From assembly GCA_009193035.1 (NCBI GenBank), contig SWDT01000183.1:124001-188000 (forward strand): 64,000 nucleotides of DNA, read 5' to 3'. Positions 21,715 to 33,366 of the stretch are shown here, in pieces. The first letter of the stretch is position 1. The number at the start of each line of letters is the position of its first letter. The notes beneath the pieces were generated by a model. That model ran no database searches. It was not told the DNA's origin and worked only from the letters and a program-made list of their open reading frames with translations. The DNA is from Halicephalobus mephisto. Its lineage: Eukaryota; Nematoda; Chromadorea; Rhabditida; Panagrolaimidae. Both the position numbers and the translations under genes were made by a program.

Positions 21715-22045
21715 GAAATTTTATGTCGAACTTTGATTGTCGACTTTGATTTTGAACTTTAACTATCAATTTTTATGTTAAATTTGAACTTTGACTATCA
21801 ACTTTGATGTCGAATTTGAACTTTAATTACCAACTTTGATGTCGAATTTTAACTTTGACTATCAACTTCGATATTGAAATCTATCACTTTCGGCTTCCAA
21901 GTCTGGTAATCAGCTTTGATGTCGAACTTTGACTATCAACTTCGGCTTCAAATTCTGACCGTTAACTTTGATGTCGAACTCTATCTATTACTTTCGATTT
22001 TGAACTTTAAAATTAACTTTGATGTCGAACTTTGATCATCGACTT
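21715..22045. repeat. Minisatellite of AACTTTGATGTCGAACTTTG
   Basis: Short degenerate repeats of AACTTTGA(T)TGTCGAA and ACTATCAACTT run for about 330 bp. Read on the other strand they are TCAAAGTTGATAGTCAAAGT, the same family as the arrays at 25.65 and 33.65 kb. The following 22050-22380 is A/T rich with no gene seen. Confidence 0.65.
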
Positions 22046-22383
22046 CGACAAAAGAGACAACAGAAAAGCAAAAAAAACACTTGTCTAAAAAACAGTAAAA
22101 CAAATAACAAAAATAATTTTAAATAAGTCATACAACTTCAAAAAATAAAAAAATAAAATAAAAAAAATAAAATTAACTGAATGAAAAATTTTAAAAAACA
22201 CTACAGTTTTAAAAAATAATTTTAATCGAAATTTTTACTTTGAAAATTACAATGAATAAAGTATTTGCATATAAAAAATTAATTAAATTTGTTTTTTAAA
22301 GTGTGAATTTTTTTGAAACATATTCATATGGAATATTCATTTATTTTTTGCATCAATTTCTTCAAAAAGGTTCGGTAGTGACG

Positions 22384-22525
22384 TTGACCTCTCCACTGCG
22401 ATTTCGAAATAGCGAGAGAACAAACATAGATAACATTGTGCAATAGCGACTGGGAGGTATATAAGTCGCGTTTTTCGTTTCTATGGTTGTCATTTTTTCT
22501 TTTTTTCAGCGATAATTATAAAAAA
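22384..22525 (+). promoter_or_regulatory. TATA-type promoter module of the RING/IBR-like gene
   Basis: The ordered elements are GTGACGTTGACC, GCGATTTCGAAATAGCG, ACATTGTGCAATAGCGAC, TATA box GTATATAA at 22457-22464, a T-rich tract and TTTTTTCAG at 22504-22509 followed by CGATAATTATAAAAAAATGG. The CAG could be a trans-splice acceptor, but it is only about 45 bases from the TATA box, which would leave a very short outron. Confidence 0.5.
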
Positions 22526-25379
22526 ATGGATTTAGAAACGGGTTGTGTAGATATTCTTTTTGAAAAACCTGGGCCTAAGGTGGGTAGAGACCACAGGGGT
22601 CCTGGATTGAATCCTACTGTAGTTAAGGTAATCAAAGGAACCGACGTCAGCAAGGTCAGGGAGTTGTTTTAAATCACTGTTATTGATAACATTTTCAGAA
22701 CAAAGCAAAACTGCTCTCGAATTCGGTTTTCGAGGACCTTTCACCCGAAGTTTGCTACTCTTTGAAGAAGAAGAACCGATGGCAACAGCTGCACTCTGTG
22801 CATTCTGTCCTCACTACTGTAGCCGGGCATTCTCCTTCATTCCAAGTCTCCGCCGTGGAGAAGAATCTTAAATATTCCAGAGCTCACGATGTACTGTACA
22901 CGAAAGGCATCCAGGTGTACGGTAGAGTGAAGGCGGGTGCAGATGAAGCGGAGACGATCTGGACGGTGTCCAAGACCGGAAGCAGTCAATTGTCCCTTGA
23001 AGACTCCTTGGAATGCAGAAACGGAAAAAACAAGAGGAAGGAAAAAGGGAGGCCGAGGGACCCCGAGGTGATTTTTGTGATCGAAAGAGAAACCGACACT
23101 GGCAGGCCTTCCTCCAGAGAGGCCAACGAATACAGGAAGCTTCTCAGAAGACCGAAGAAAACCCATCGAGCGAGGAATTTCCTGGAGGGCTTCTCCGACG
23201 AAGAAGACGGAGATAGCTTTGACGAGTCCTTCGATGCAGCCTTCGATGAAGCCGTCGAGGAGAACTCAAAGCAAAGTTTCAAGCTTTGTGAATTCGTTAA
23301 AGACCCTTCTCTAAAAAAGAAGAAAGTCCATCAGAAAAAGATCAAGGATTTCGATTTCGTGGATCAAGTTCTTCCAGAATCTAGAACCCATCAGAAGCCG
23401 CTGAATGAACAGGAAATTCTAAAAAATTCGTCTTTTTTCTGGAAGGAAGTGGATTTGTGCTCTTTCTTCTTGAGACCAGAGCTGTTCGTCGAAAACTTGG
23501 AAGACTGGGCAGAACTGAACAAAGAAAAAATAAAAATCATGTGGTTGGATGAAGACAAAACCAAGTGCTTCATCGACTTCTCCAGAATCCTACTTTCGAA
23601 GAACCTGATCGCCGTCGTCGGATTCACCCTTTTGGGGAAGAAACAGAGATTTTTAAGAATCACTTTCAACACTGCCTTCTCATTACAGTGTTCGAACGAT
23701 GAATTTAAGAAGTTTTCGAAGGCAGAAAAACAGTTTTCTAACTTCTTCGACTACATTGTTGAATTCTTGAGAGTTCCTTCCGCTCCAGTGGTCTTGAAGA
23801 ACAAGAAAACAAGTATCAAAGAAGCTTATCCTTTCACTTGTGCTCCTACAGTAGATTCTGTGGGAGATTGCAAGCTTCTAGAAACCTTATCAGAAGTCAG
23901 AAGAAGCCCAGCATCTGAATCCTCTTTCGAACTCGTCCATTCTGACTCTTGTGGATTCTGCGGTCACCGGAACCCTTCGGACTTGGTGAGGCTGTCCTGC
24001 ACCCATCCGCTGTGTCTCTGCTGTGCCAGAACGTCCTTCAAACACCAGGTGGTGGATCGTTCCAAGGAGCTCGTGTGTCCCATCTGCGAGTGCCCCCAAG
24101 ACCCCCTGAGCCTCGTCCTCGTCATCCCTCTGCCCCTCGTCAAAGCCTTCGTTAAAGAAAGGTTCGAAAAAATCTGGAAGAACGGAATTCAGAACTGTCC
24201 AGAATGCTTCGGGTCGTTTGAGAAGGTCCCAGAAGCCCTGTCCGTCAGATGCAAGAACTGCTGTGTCGCCTTCTGCCAAACCTGCCTCCAACCACCCCAT
24301 TTCCCGATTTCCTGCGATCAGATCAAAGTCTGGCTCCCCAAGTTCGAACATCATTGTGAGTGGTATTTTTAATATTACAGTTGAATCTCGATATAAGGCA
24401 CCCTCAAAAGACCGGACAAATCGTGCCTTATATCATGGAGTGCCTTTTATCAAGGGTTGAATATGACTAAAATTCCTTAAAATCGTGCTTTATAGCCTGG
24501 GGTGTCTTATATTGAGGGTCGAATATGACTAAAATTCCTTAAAACCGTGCCTTATAGCATGGGGTGTCTTATATCGAGGGTACGTAATAGCGAGGCGCAC
24601 TGAAACCGCGCCTTATAGCCTGGGGTGCGTTATATCGAGATTCCACTGTATTACGAACAAAACGGAAGTGGTTACGAAATTCCCTCGACACAAGTGGGAT
24701 TTTGCAGGAACTTCTGAAACCTTCGATTTCTGATAATTTTGAATACTTTTGTAGAATTTAAAAGTTCTGTTTAATTTTCGAAAATTATAAAATTCTGATT
24801 TCAGACAACTTCCATCTGGTAAAAGAGGCTCCTGCATACGGATGTTGTCCTTGCGGAAGCTACGTCCCCCTCGAGACGACCTACAAGCACGGATATTCAT
24901 ATGCTACCTGTGGTGAATGCAAGAAGCTCTATTACAGCTATACCGTCGGCGATTGGAATCACTACTGTCGCGGAGTCGCCACGAATCTGAAGGTTCTAAA
25001 ACCGTCCGAAATCCCCGTTTATTTCGGCAAAAATTTTATGGATCCTTGTGTAGAAGCCAGAAACGAAATCAAAAACGTATCCAAGACGTCGGAAATTAGA
25101 AGGAACGGCAGGGAATTCCTAAGCCAGGAGGATCTGGATCAGCTAATCAGCCTGAGATTCCAGATCCTGAAGTTGATCGAACACGGAACCGCCTGGCTTT
25201 ATTTCGAGAGAGAAAACCAAAATTGCCCAAGAAATAAGGAAATTTCGAAGACCCTCAAAAACCTGAAACTCCTTCTAGACTCTGTCAGCAACCAAATCAT
25301 CAACAAAAGCGGCTCCAGAATCCAGGACAATTTCATTGCTCTTCAGGAGCTCTATTCCAAGGCTTTATCCATGTTTTAA
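22526..25379 (+). CDS. RING/IBR (RBR-like) zinc-binding protein
   Basis: Three exons, 22526-22654, 22699-24355 and 24805-25379, give 786 residues. The cysteine pattern suggests three zinc modules. A RING1-like module lies at about 461-510 (CGFCGHRNPSDLVRL, then CTHPLCLCC, then CPICE). An IBR-like module at about 544-590 has CPECFGSFEKVPEALSVRCK and CQTC. A third Cys cluster at about 609-650 has CCPCGSYV and CGECKKLYYSY. Order and spacing resemble RBR E3 ubiquitin ligases such as Ariadne, but the third module lacks the usual catalytic H-x-T-C arrangement, so ligase activity is uncertain. The first 350 residues are charged and disordered. An AATAAA lies at 25413. Exon 1 and the start of exon 2 are nearly identical to the minus-strand paralogue at 19.4 kb. 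Intron 2 contains an inserted DNA element. The in-frame ATG 90 bases upstream lies in the promoter and is not used in the paralogue. Confidence 0.7.
24378..24648 (+). mobile_element. pogo/Tigger-like MITE inside intron 2
   Basis: The 271-bp element starts CAGTTGAATCTCGATATAAG and ends with the inverse, CTTATATCGAGATTC-type sequence closing in CCACTG; 19 of the outer 20 bases pair. It is flanked by TA on both sides (24376-24377 and 24649-24650), as expected of a Tc1/mariner-pogo TA duplication. Its interior is a tandem repeat of about 62 bp (CGTGCCTTATAGCCTGGGGT, then CTTATATCGAGGGT, then GAATATGACTAAAATTCCTT), about 3.5 copies. No transposase is present. Confidence 0.75.
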
Positions 25380-25649
25380 TTTTTTTATAAATTAAATTAA
25401 AACAATTGACTTAATAAAAATTTTTGGAACAACCTAGTGTCATATAATTTTCTAGAATCTTTAAAAATTTCCGAATTTAAAAATTTTCCGAAATTCGATG
25501 GAATTTTAGAAAATAAAAAATTCTAAACGTTTATGCACAATTCCATAAAAATTTTTTAAAGTAATTTTCGATTTTTATAATAGTAAAAAGTAATTCTTTC
25601 TTATGTCCAATCATGGATTAACTGTATACTTGAATAGTCACATTTCATT

Positions 25650-25990
25650 TTATCAAAGTTGACAGTCAGATATTAAAATCAAAGTTGATAGTCAAACTTT
25701 GAGATCAAAGTTGGCAGTCAAAGTAAGATATGAAACTGGGATCAAAGTTGGATATGAAATTTTGAGATCAAAGTTGATAGTCAAAGTTAATAGTCAAATT
25801 TTGAGATCAAAGTTGATAGTTAAAGTTCGACTTCAAAGTTGATAGTCAAAGTTAACAGTCAAATTTTGAGATCAAAGTTGATAGTCAAAGTTAGATATGA
25901 ACTTTCAAATCAAAGTTCAACATCAAACTTTAAGATCAAAGTTGATAGTCAAAGTTCGAGTTCAAAGTTGAAAATCAAAATTTGAACTTT
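25650..25990. repeat. Minisatellite of TCAAAGTTGATAGTCAAAGT
   Basis: About 340 bp of degenerate 11-24 bp repeats share TCAAAGTT, followed by GATAGTCAAAG or CGACTTCAAAG variants. The array lies between the RING/IBR-like gene and the tail of the SUMV-2-like gene. Confidence 0.65.
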
Positions 25991-26186
25991 TCCAACAAAA
26001 TATTTATGGATTTTTCCTATTCCAAAAGCTGTTGTCCCTAAATTGATAAAATTCAATGTTTAAATTTCCCAAATCAAAACATAATCTACGAACAAAACCG
26101 TCAACTTCAAAAAATCAAAAATCAAAAGATCCAAATTCGAACGAAACTATTTAGTCCAAAAATCCAGATATTTTCAAAGAAATACT

Positions 26187-29100
26187 TTACCCGTCATAAT
26201 CTTCAAAATACAGATCTTCATCAAAATTACTTTCTAACGCTGCAGCAGCTTCTTGAGCTTCCCTCATCATGTCTTCATCGAAATCTTGTTCTTCTGATTC
26301 CCTTGCTTCAAATGTCCTCTCTGGAACAGTTTCCATCGGTTCTTCTGATTCTTCTTGAACATCCGTTTTTTCTTCTTCTCGATTCTCAACTACCGTAACC
26401 GATTGTGATTCAATTTTTTTCATCATTTTTGGACTTCTTGGTCTTCCTTGTTTTTCTTCTCCTTCATCAAAAAGATAATCATTAATATCTACCGTAACCG
26501 CAGAAGGATCCGGAATATCCAAATGAACAGTATGAATTCCTTGTTTTGTAGTTTTCATAACTTTATCAATAAATTCAATAACATGTTCCACAATCATCCG
26601 ATTAACACAAGATTGAGTGATTCCTTTTCTCGCCATGTATTCTGGAGGCATGTAGAGATAATCATCAGCTTTTCCAACAATCAACAATGAAATTGGCATA
26701 ATCATATTTTTTCTCATGATTTCTATTTCTTTCATCGATGATAATTTTGCTTTTTCGCCAACAATCATCAAAGTAGGACAATAAGTGTAGTTAATTCTGT
26801 CACCAAACATCTGAAAAAATTATAAAATAAAAATAAAAAATATCAAAAAATAATTTCAACAAGAATTCTGACTTTTTGAATTTTAGAAATTTTTAATATT
26901 AAATAATTTGAAAAAATTCTAGATGTTTTTAGAATTTTAAATTGCTCAAAATTGTTCCAAGTATCTCAAAACAAATTTTTAAACATTTTTAAAAAATTTA
27001 AAAACTTAATTTTCAAAAATTTCGGAATTTTAATAGAAATTTTAGATTTTTACGGAATTTTAATTTGATCGAAAGCCTCGAAATGAATTTTTACAAAATT
27101 TGAAGAATTTAGTTTTAAAAATCTGAATTTTGACCAGATTCGATAATCTTGAAAAAATCCAAATTCAAAGTTTTTATAAAATTTTCAAAAATTTTGAATT
27201 TATCAAATTTCAAAATTTTAGATTTTTACAGAATTTTAATTTGATCAAAAGCCTCGAAATGAATTTTTACAAAATTTGAAAAATTTATTTTAAAAAATCC
27301 AAATTCTAAAAGTTTTTATAAAATTCTCAAAGATTCAGAACCTTGAAAAATTCTAGATATCCTTACAAAATCCTAATTTTGTGATTTAAAAAAACCAAAA
27401 AACTCACTCCTCTGTATCCAAGTGGTGTCCTCAAAGGAATCGCAAAATCGATAATTCCAGAAATCCCATCAACGGTCAAAGCGGCTTCATGAACATACAG
27501 ACCAGCTCCTCCCCAACAAGCCACAAATATCCTATCTTTCGGTCTTCTTAGAACAACTTCTCTTAATTTATCTCTCATAAAAGATACAGCCCATTCTGTC
27601 AATTGATTTCCTGTTGGTGTTGATAAAAATTTTTTTCTTATAACAACTTTTTCAATAGCGGCTCCAATATTAGGTAATCCGTTTCTAAAAATAGATTCAT
27701 GAGAATGATATATCGGCTTATTTGGATTTCCTTCATCATATACACCCGGATAAACTAAAAGAAGATAAACATTTTTCGATTTTAATTTACTTCCAGAAAT
27801 CGTCATTATTCTATAATAAGGATCTCTTACTTTCAAATTCAATATTTCTGAAATAATAGATTTAACTTTTTGAACTTTATCCGAAGCATGAGAAATAAAA
27901 ATTGATCCACTTGTAGTTCCTGCTGCTTTTAGAAATCTCAAAATATTTAAATAAGAACAAAGTTGAGTCAATTCCAACGAACAAAGTAAAATTTCATGAG
28001 CTCCGACGAAATTTTTAGAAAAATTTTGAAATAATAAAATTTTAAATCTTTCTGCATTTTGTAAAGTAAAACAATAAAATCCTGAAATTCCTTTGTCTTT
28101 TGTAGAATAAACAATTTCAACAAGTCTTTGATCTTTGACAATGTTCAAAATTGATAAAAGACATCTCGCAAGGTCTATTTTTTCTGGAATCATGGATTTA
28201 ATCAAAAATTTACATCTTGATTCTATTCCTTCGAATGATATTCTATTTTCTGGAAAAATTTGAATCAATTTCTCGGCATACGGTAAGACAGCTTGATGAA
28301 AAAGATTCTGATTCCATATCGGAGCCATTTGAACAGGATCTGCTGTAACAACATCCACAAAAAATTCATTTTTTTCTTTTTTAATTTCTTCATTAATTTC
28401 CAATTTCGTCATAATTTTCACCAAATTAGAAATTTCTTTTTTCGATTTCTTGGATTCTACAGTATCATCTCTGAAAAAATAATCTTTTTTATTATTTTTG
28501 TGTAAAAATTACGATTAATTTTAAAAAATAAATTTTTAAAAATTCGTTTATAAAAAATTAAGAAAAAAATTATTTAAATTTTTGTTTTAAAAAAGTTTAA
28601 ATTCATTCGTAGAGGATCTAAGGGTCCATTTACAGAAAACCCAGAGGATCAATTAACAAAATTTTTAAAATTATTTATGAAAAAATCAAAGTAATTCAAA
28701 ATCCATCTACAAAAATATCCAAAAGTTCATACTAAAGATTATATAAATTTGAATTTTTTTTCATATTTGCAAAAAAAACTGCAAAATTAATAAATTTCAT
28801 AAATGCAAAAAAATCTTCAAAAATTAAAAAAAAACTAAAACGCGATTAAGTTTCGCAATTTTGATATATAATAATGACAGTAATAGTAACAACGATAATG
28901 ACAGTAATGGTTATTGTTATTATTGAAAAATAAAAAACTTACGTGAACATTTCTCTTCTGAAAAATTCGCCTTTGAACTTGGTGGATTCCATCGGAGACA
29001 GCCATTTTTTGATTTCTGGATTCAACGTCTTCAAATAATCAATAGGATCTCCGAAGAAATGAATGACTTCTGGATCACTTTGGTCGATCGGAGATTCTGC

Positions 29101-30426
29101 TTCTGGACTACTCTCGAACTTGACGGGCACGATCTGTCTCGGTCGGGGATGTGACGTCACGGGTCGTTGAGGAAAAGTGAAAACAGAAGGTTTCCATGTT
29201 GGAGTTGGTTGTTGTATTTTCGGTCGATCGAAAATATTCTGTGGTTTCAGTCTGGCTTGGTCCTTCTTCGGCAACAAGGATGGAGCTAATTCTAGGACAT
29301 TTTTGGCTTTGTTCCTTCCGGGTCTAGAAATATCCAAAGCGAATCCAGTAGATGGCGTCGACGGAGGAGGATCGGGTGCTGCTGGGGTTGATGGTGGAAC
29401 TGCGGTCAATGGTGGAGGCACAGGAGTGAAAATGTTCGAAAACAAGGGTGCCGGACTAGGATCGGGAAGGGAGTAACGAGGAAACAGGGAAATCGGAGCC
29501 GGTTTCGGTGGGGACTTCTTCTTTGGAGTGGCTTTCTTTACAACGGGATCTGGAGAATAATCCTTACTTGGCGGGGGTTTTCTGGATCTGCCTTCTGAAA
29601 CCCTCCGTTCCGCCAGGTTCGGAGTGGCGATCAAGACGGGTTTCAGACTTTTCCCGACGAGCACCGTTCTTCCTTTGACCACAGGTCCCGGGGGTTCTTC
29701 TGGTTCCTTCTTCTCGGTGATTTCCGACGGAGATTGAGATTCTGAAGCGACAACTGTGGATTCTGGATCAGCTTTAGTAGGTCCAAGTTCGTTTTTGACA
29801 GATTCTCCAGGAGCAGACTTGACCACACTCAGAAGCTCTGTAGCAGACGGTAGAGCCGGAGTACCTGGTCTACTGGAGACCGGAGTGGCCGTTTTTGATC
29901 TGAATCCAGCGGGAGCAGTGGCCACAACGTTCCTCAAACCGACAGATTCCTAAAAATTTGAAACTTAATAAAAATCTCGAAAATCTCCCACCGTTGGACT
30001 CGGAGTAGCAACCTTATCGGCCTCGAGTTCTGTATCAACACTCAGCTTCAGTAATCCGCCTCTGGGGAAAGAATTGCCCCCGGCACTAGTCCGTCTCTGA
30101 CCAGCTGCATTCGGACCGGATTTCTTGACTTCCTTCGCCTGGAAAGAAATACAAATCAAACTTCATATATTAAATCCGCTTACTTTAGCTGTATCTGTAC
30201 TTGAATAAGACTTCAAAGCACTGAGATTGAGGACAAGCTTATTTGTTCCAGGAACGATTGACGAAACTGGAAGAGACGGGTCAGGGAGCGGAAGACTCAA
30301 CCTCGGGGCCTTCTCCTTGGTCACCCGAGCTGCTGGCTTTGGCTTAGGCCTTCTGACGGGCTCCGGTTCAGGAGAGAAAGCTTTCGGCTTCACTGAACGT
30401 CTTCTGCGGCCGGAATCCTCTTCCAT
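26187..30426 (-). CDS. sumv-2: KANSL3/SUMV-2-like NSL-complex subunit
   Basis: Five exons join in frame: 30426-30184, 30138-29992, 29949-28943, 28470-27408 and 26810-26187, giving 1027 residues. The first about 465 are disordered and Pro/Ser/Lys-rich. The C-terminal part is an alpha/beta-hydrolase-like domain (about 640-930) with a strand and elbow VACWGGAGLYVHEAAL, then CPTLMIVGEKAKLSS, then LLIVGKADDYLYMPPEYMAR and GITQSCVNRMIVEHVIEFID. This matches the KANSL3 pattern (..VIGQ.., VVVGGADDNL, LTQSMVDRCI..EIVDFL). The usual nucleophile serine is not seen at the GGAG elbow, as in KANSL3, so a scaffold role is likelier than catalysis. In C. elegans the KANSL3 homologue is SUMV-2, which acts with the MYST acetyltransferase. 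The tail is acidic (FDEDLYFEDYDG). Exon 3 is split from exon 4 by a 472-nt A/T-rich intron. Confidence 0.7.
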
Positions 30427-30629
30427 AACGAAGAAAACAGAGAAATCTGTCAAAACGAGGAAGGAGCGAACGAGAAATGGCAAAAAACAAGCCAGACCAA
30501 AGCGCGCGCGAAATACGAACGAAGCCAGATATTCTTTTAAAAGCTAGTGATTCAAACAATACTAAAAAATTAAACTGGTAAAATACAAGGTATATAGAAG
30601 GTAACAGTTGCGTCATTGTGTCGATATAT

Positions 30630-31130
30630 CGAAATTTGTTTTATTCGCAAATTTTTGGGATTTTCTTTTGTGTCAATTTCTCCAAAATATTAATTTTACC
30701 GTTTTTCATTGATAATATTGCCTTGTTGAAGATTTATTTGTTGTAAATTTCGCAATCTTGTTCGTTTTTTTAGGTATGTGGAAATGAACAGTTCTAGAGA
30801 CTTACCCATATATCAATATTTATTTTATTTGTAAATTTTCAATTTTCCTCATATGTTGAAGTGTTAAGAAATTAATTTTATCATTTTTGGTCGAATTTCA
30901 TATAAATAATCCTATTGAAGATTTATTTTTTGCAAATTTCGCAATCTTGTTCGTTTTTTAGGTATGTGGAAGTGAACAGTTCTAGAGACTTACCTATATA
31001 TCAATATTTATTTTATTTGTAAATTTCCAATTTTCCCTACTTGTTGAAGCGTTAAGAAATTAATTTTATCATTTTTGGTCGAATTTTACATAACTGATCT
31101 CATCCAGAATCCTAAAGACGTCTGTTTTTA
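30630..31130. repeat. 190-bp tandem repeat
   Basis: Two and a half copies share TCTTGTTCGTTTTTTTAGGT, then ATGTGGAAATGAACAGTTCT + AGAGACTTACC and TAAGAAATTAATTTTATCAT, with a spacing of about 190 bp. They lie between the 5' end of the SUMV-2-like gene and the 3' end of the next minus-strand gene. Confidence 0.65.
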
Positions 31131-31248
31131 TATTTTCTGCAAATTTTACAATTTTATGTCTCTAGATAAATGAAGTGAACGATTCTTGTGCCTTTTCGAT
31201 ATATGGAAATTGATTTTGTAAATTTCCCCATTTAAAAAATTAATTTTA

Positions 31249-31823
31249 TTATTTTTCAACTTTTTCTTTAATACTGAAGACGTTTCCATGTTCTTTTTGT
31301 TTGTAAATAAACGGGACAATGATATTGCCAAAGTGGATTTTCTTTTCTCCTTCTTGGATCTTGATCGCTTGGAATCGTTTTAGAATGTCCTCAGCAAGAA
31401 CTAAAGGGAGATAATCCCGACTGTCTTCTGCGATGTAGATTTCCGAATTTATCCGTCTTCCAGAAATGGTAATCTCGACAGAAGCCCTCCCGATGAAGTA
31501 AATGTTTTTCAAAGATCCCAGATTCCCGACTGCCTTCTGGATTCTGACACTGCAGCCTGCCTTCAGGGCGACGGATCTGGCGCAGTAACTCACCGATCCG
31601 ATGGGAGCAATATAAGCTTCAGTAAAAATCTTCCCGAATTTTATTTCGACACAAGGATGCCTCTGGCAATAAGTTTTTTTCGGCGATTTCCGAAATAATT
31701 TCTAAAGAAAATTTTTATGATTTAAAAATAAAAAATCCTTACCCAAATACAGAAAATAACAGCAAGAAAAATAAAAGAAATGAGTACCTTTCCGCCGATA
31801 TGGGTTTGTTCACTTTTTTCCAT
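31249..31823 (-). CDS. Small membrane-anchored protein with degenerate retropepsin-like domain
   Basis: Two exons, 31823-31743 and 31701-31249 with a 41-nt intron, encode 177 residues. Residues about 12-27 form a hydrophobic anchor (VLISFIFLAVIFCIW) after a short polar N-terminus. The remaining 150 residues show a beta-rich pattern resembling a retroviral-type aspartic protease half: EIKFGKIFTEAYIAPIGSVS followed by YCARSVALKAG, then a second strand set ASVEITISGRRINSEIYIAE, then LVLAEDILKRF. In retropepsins the first motif is (L/I)-(I/V)-D-T/S-G-A; here it reads IAPIGS, so the catalytic Asp is missing. The assignment is by pattern only, and the protein could be an unrelated beta protein. A domesticated, inactive protease fold would be my inference. 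Confidence 0.45.
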
Positions 31824-31929
31824 TAATGGGAATCAGAATTTTCAGAAACCAGAATACTGCATTATTGAACCAGAAAGAAACGACTGCTAGCAACGGAAAA
31901 GCCACAAATATCGATCAATGTCCGTTGAG

Positions 31930-32520
31930 TCATCCGCGCATTCTAGGCCGCTCTGACAGGTTTTCCTAGATTTAGTGGAGGTAGTGGAACCTTGGAAATT
32001 ACATATCGAAAAATTTATAACCATAAATTAGAATAATTTTATTGTAAATTTCAAGTTTTTAGATTATTCTCAGCAAAATTAACATATTTAAAAATTAAAA
32101 ATTAGGAATTTTGATATTTTATTAGGATGTTTGTGTATTCTAAGCCGCTCTGACAGGTTTTCCTAGATGTAGTGGAGGTAGTGGAACCTTGGAAATTACA
32201 TATCAAATAACTTTACAACCATAAATTAGAATAATTTTATTGTAAATTTCAAGTTTTTAGATTATATTCAGCAAAATTAACATATTTAAAAGTTAAAAAT
32301 TAAAGAATTTGATATTTTGTTGGGATGTTTGTGTATTTTAAATTTTTTCACAAAATTTTGAAAAATTAATAATGTTTAAGAATTTAAAAATTATATTTTT
32401 GAAAATGAAGAATGATTTAATTAGAAATTTTAAACTTCTGAATTTAGATAATAATTTTGAAGAAAAATTACGAATATTTTTAGTGTTGAGATATTTGTGG
32501 ATTTTGAACCTCCTTGACAG
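31930..32520. repeat. 195-bp tandem repeat with CCGCTCTGACAGGTTTTCCT
   Basis: The phrase GCCGCTCTGACAGGTTTTCC starts near 31949 and 32144, followed by AGTGGAGGTAGTGGAACCTT and ACCATAAATTAGAATAATTT. A weaker third start (CTCCTTGACAGGTTTTCCT) is at about 32509. It lies just upstream of the gene at 31823. Confidence 0.65.
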
Positions 32521-32624
32521 GTTTTCCTCGATTGATTAGGATCACAAAATTTACCAAATAATATCCACTTTGTCGACCTCTTCTTGAAAGTATGTGACAA
32601 TATATGACTAGATTACAATTAACC

Positions 32625-33060
32625 TACACAAAAAACCCTAACTTTTGAAATAGTAAAAAATGGATATCTTCATTATTATTTTCTAAGTTTCGCCACAAAT
32701 TTCAAATATTGATGAAAGATATGATCATTGTGTTCATTTTCGTCACATTTCGTAGTTGTTACGAAGCTGAAAATTACAATTTTCTGTATATTGGAGTTGT
32801 TTTTGGATAACGATATTGACAGATTCAGTAAGTTTTGGATAGTGACTAGAAAGTTCTGATTTGAATTGGAAATAGACACTGTCCCACATCTCTATACAAA
32901 AGAAACGTAACTTTAGCTTATTAACAAACAAAAATCGTCACTATTAAGTTATAATTTTCATCATAAATTTCAAATATTGATGAAAAATATGATCATTGTG
33001 TTCATTTTCGTCACATTTCACAATTGTTACAAAGCTGAAAATTATGGTTTTTTGTGTGTA
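32625..33060 (+). mobile_element. Dimer of inverted-repeat elements with unique spacer
   Basis: Units at 32625-32788 and 32895-33060 carry TACACAAAAAACCCTAACTT or TACAAAAGAAACGTAACTTT at the left and AAATTAYRRTTTTYTGT-type right ends. Both contain ATGATCATTGTGTTCATTTT. The 106-bp spacer (GTTGTTTTTGGATAACGATA and onward) is the same as that in the 38.1-kb dimer. Confidence 0.7.
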
Positions 33061-33289
33061 TGTCTGTAGTTCGCTTGTGGTTTTTAACTCGTCCTCCGCT
33101 GTCCAGGCTTGCTCGGGAGGTTTGTTAATGTTACTTTTCCACCACTTCCCTGCCGTCAGTCTGTGACGATCCTTCTCTATGTATCTTCAGAGTCTACTGT
33201 ACTTGACCGTTTTGATATAAGGCTGTCAACTGATCGGCGACCTGGTTCCTCGATCGGGAATCCAACTCCAATCCAGCAATTGCCAGCCA

Positions 33290-33366
33290 CGTATACTATT
33301 ACTGTACTACTACTGTACTACTACTGTACTACTACTGTACCACTACCGTACCACTACCGTACTACC
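33290..33366. repeat. TACTACTACTGTAC microsatellite
   Basis: About 75 bp of TGTACTACTACTG(T)AC repeats, drifting to CCGTACCACTAC at the right end. The 200 bp before it (33070-33290) is more GC-rich and unique, but no splice-bounded frame stands out. Confidence 0.7.

Noticed and set aside
22436..22525. Upstream in-frame ATG of the RING/IBR-like gene
   Set aside because: It sits upstream of the TATA box and is not conserved in the paralogue; the shared ATG at 22526 is the better start.
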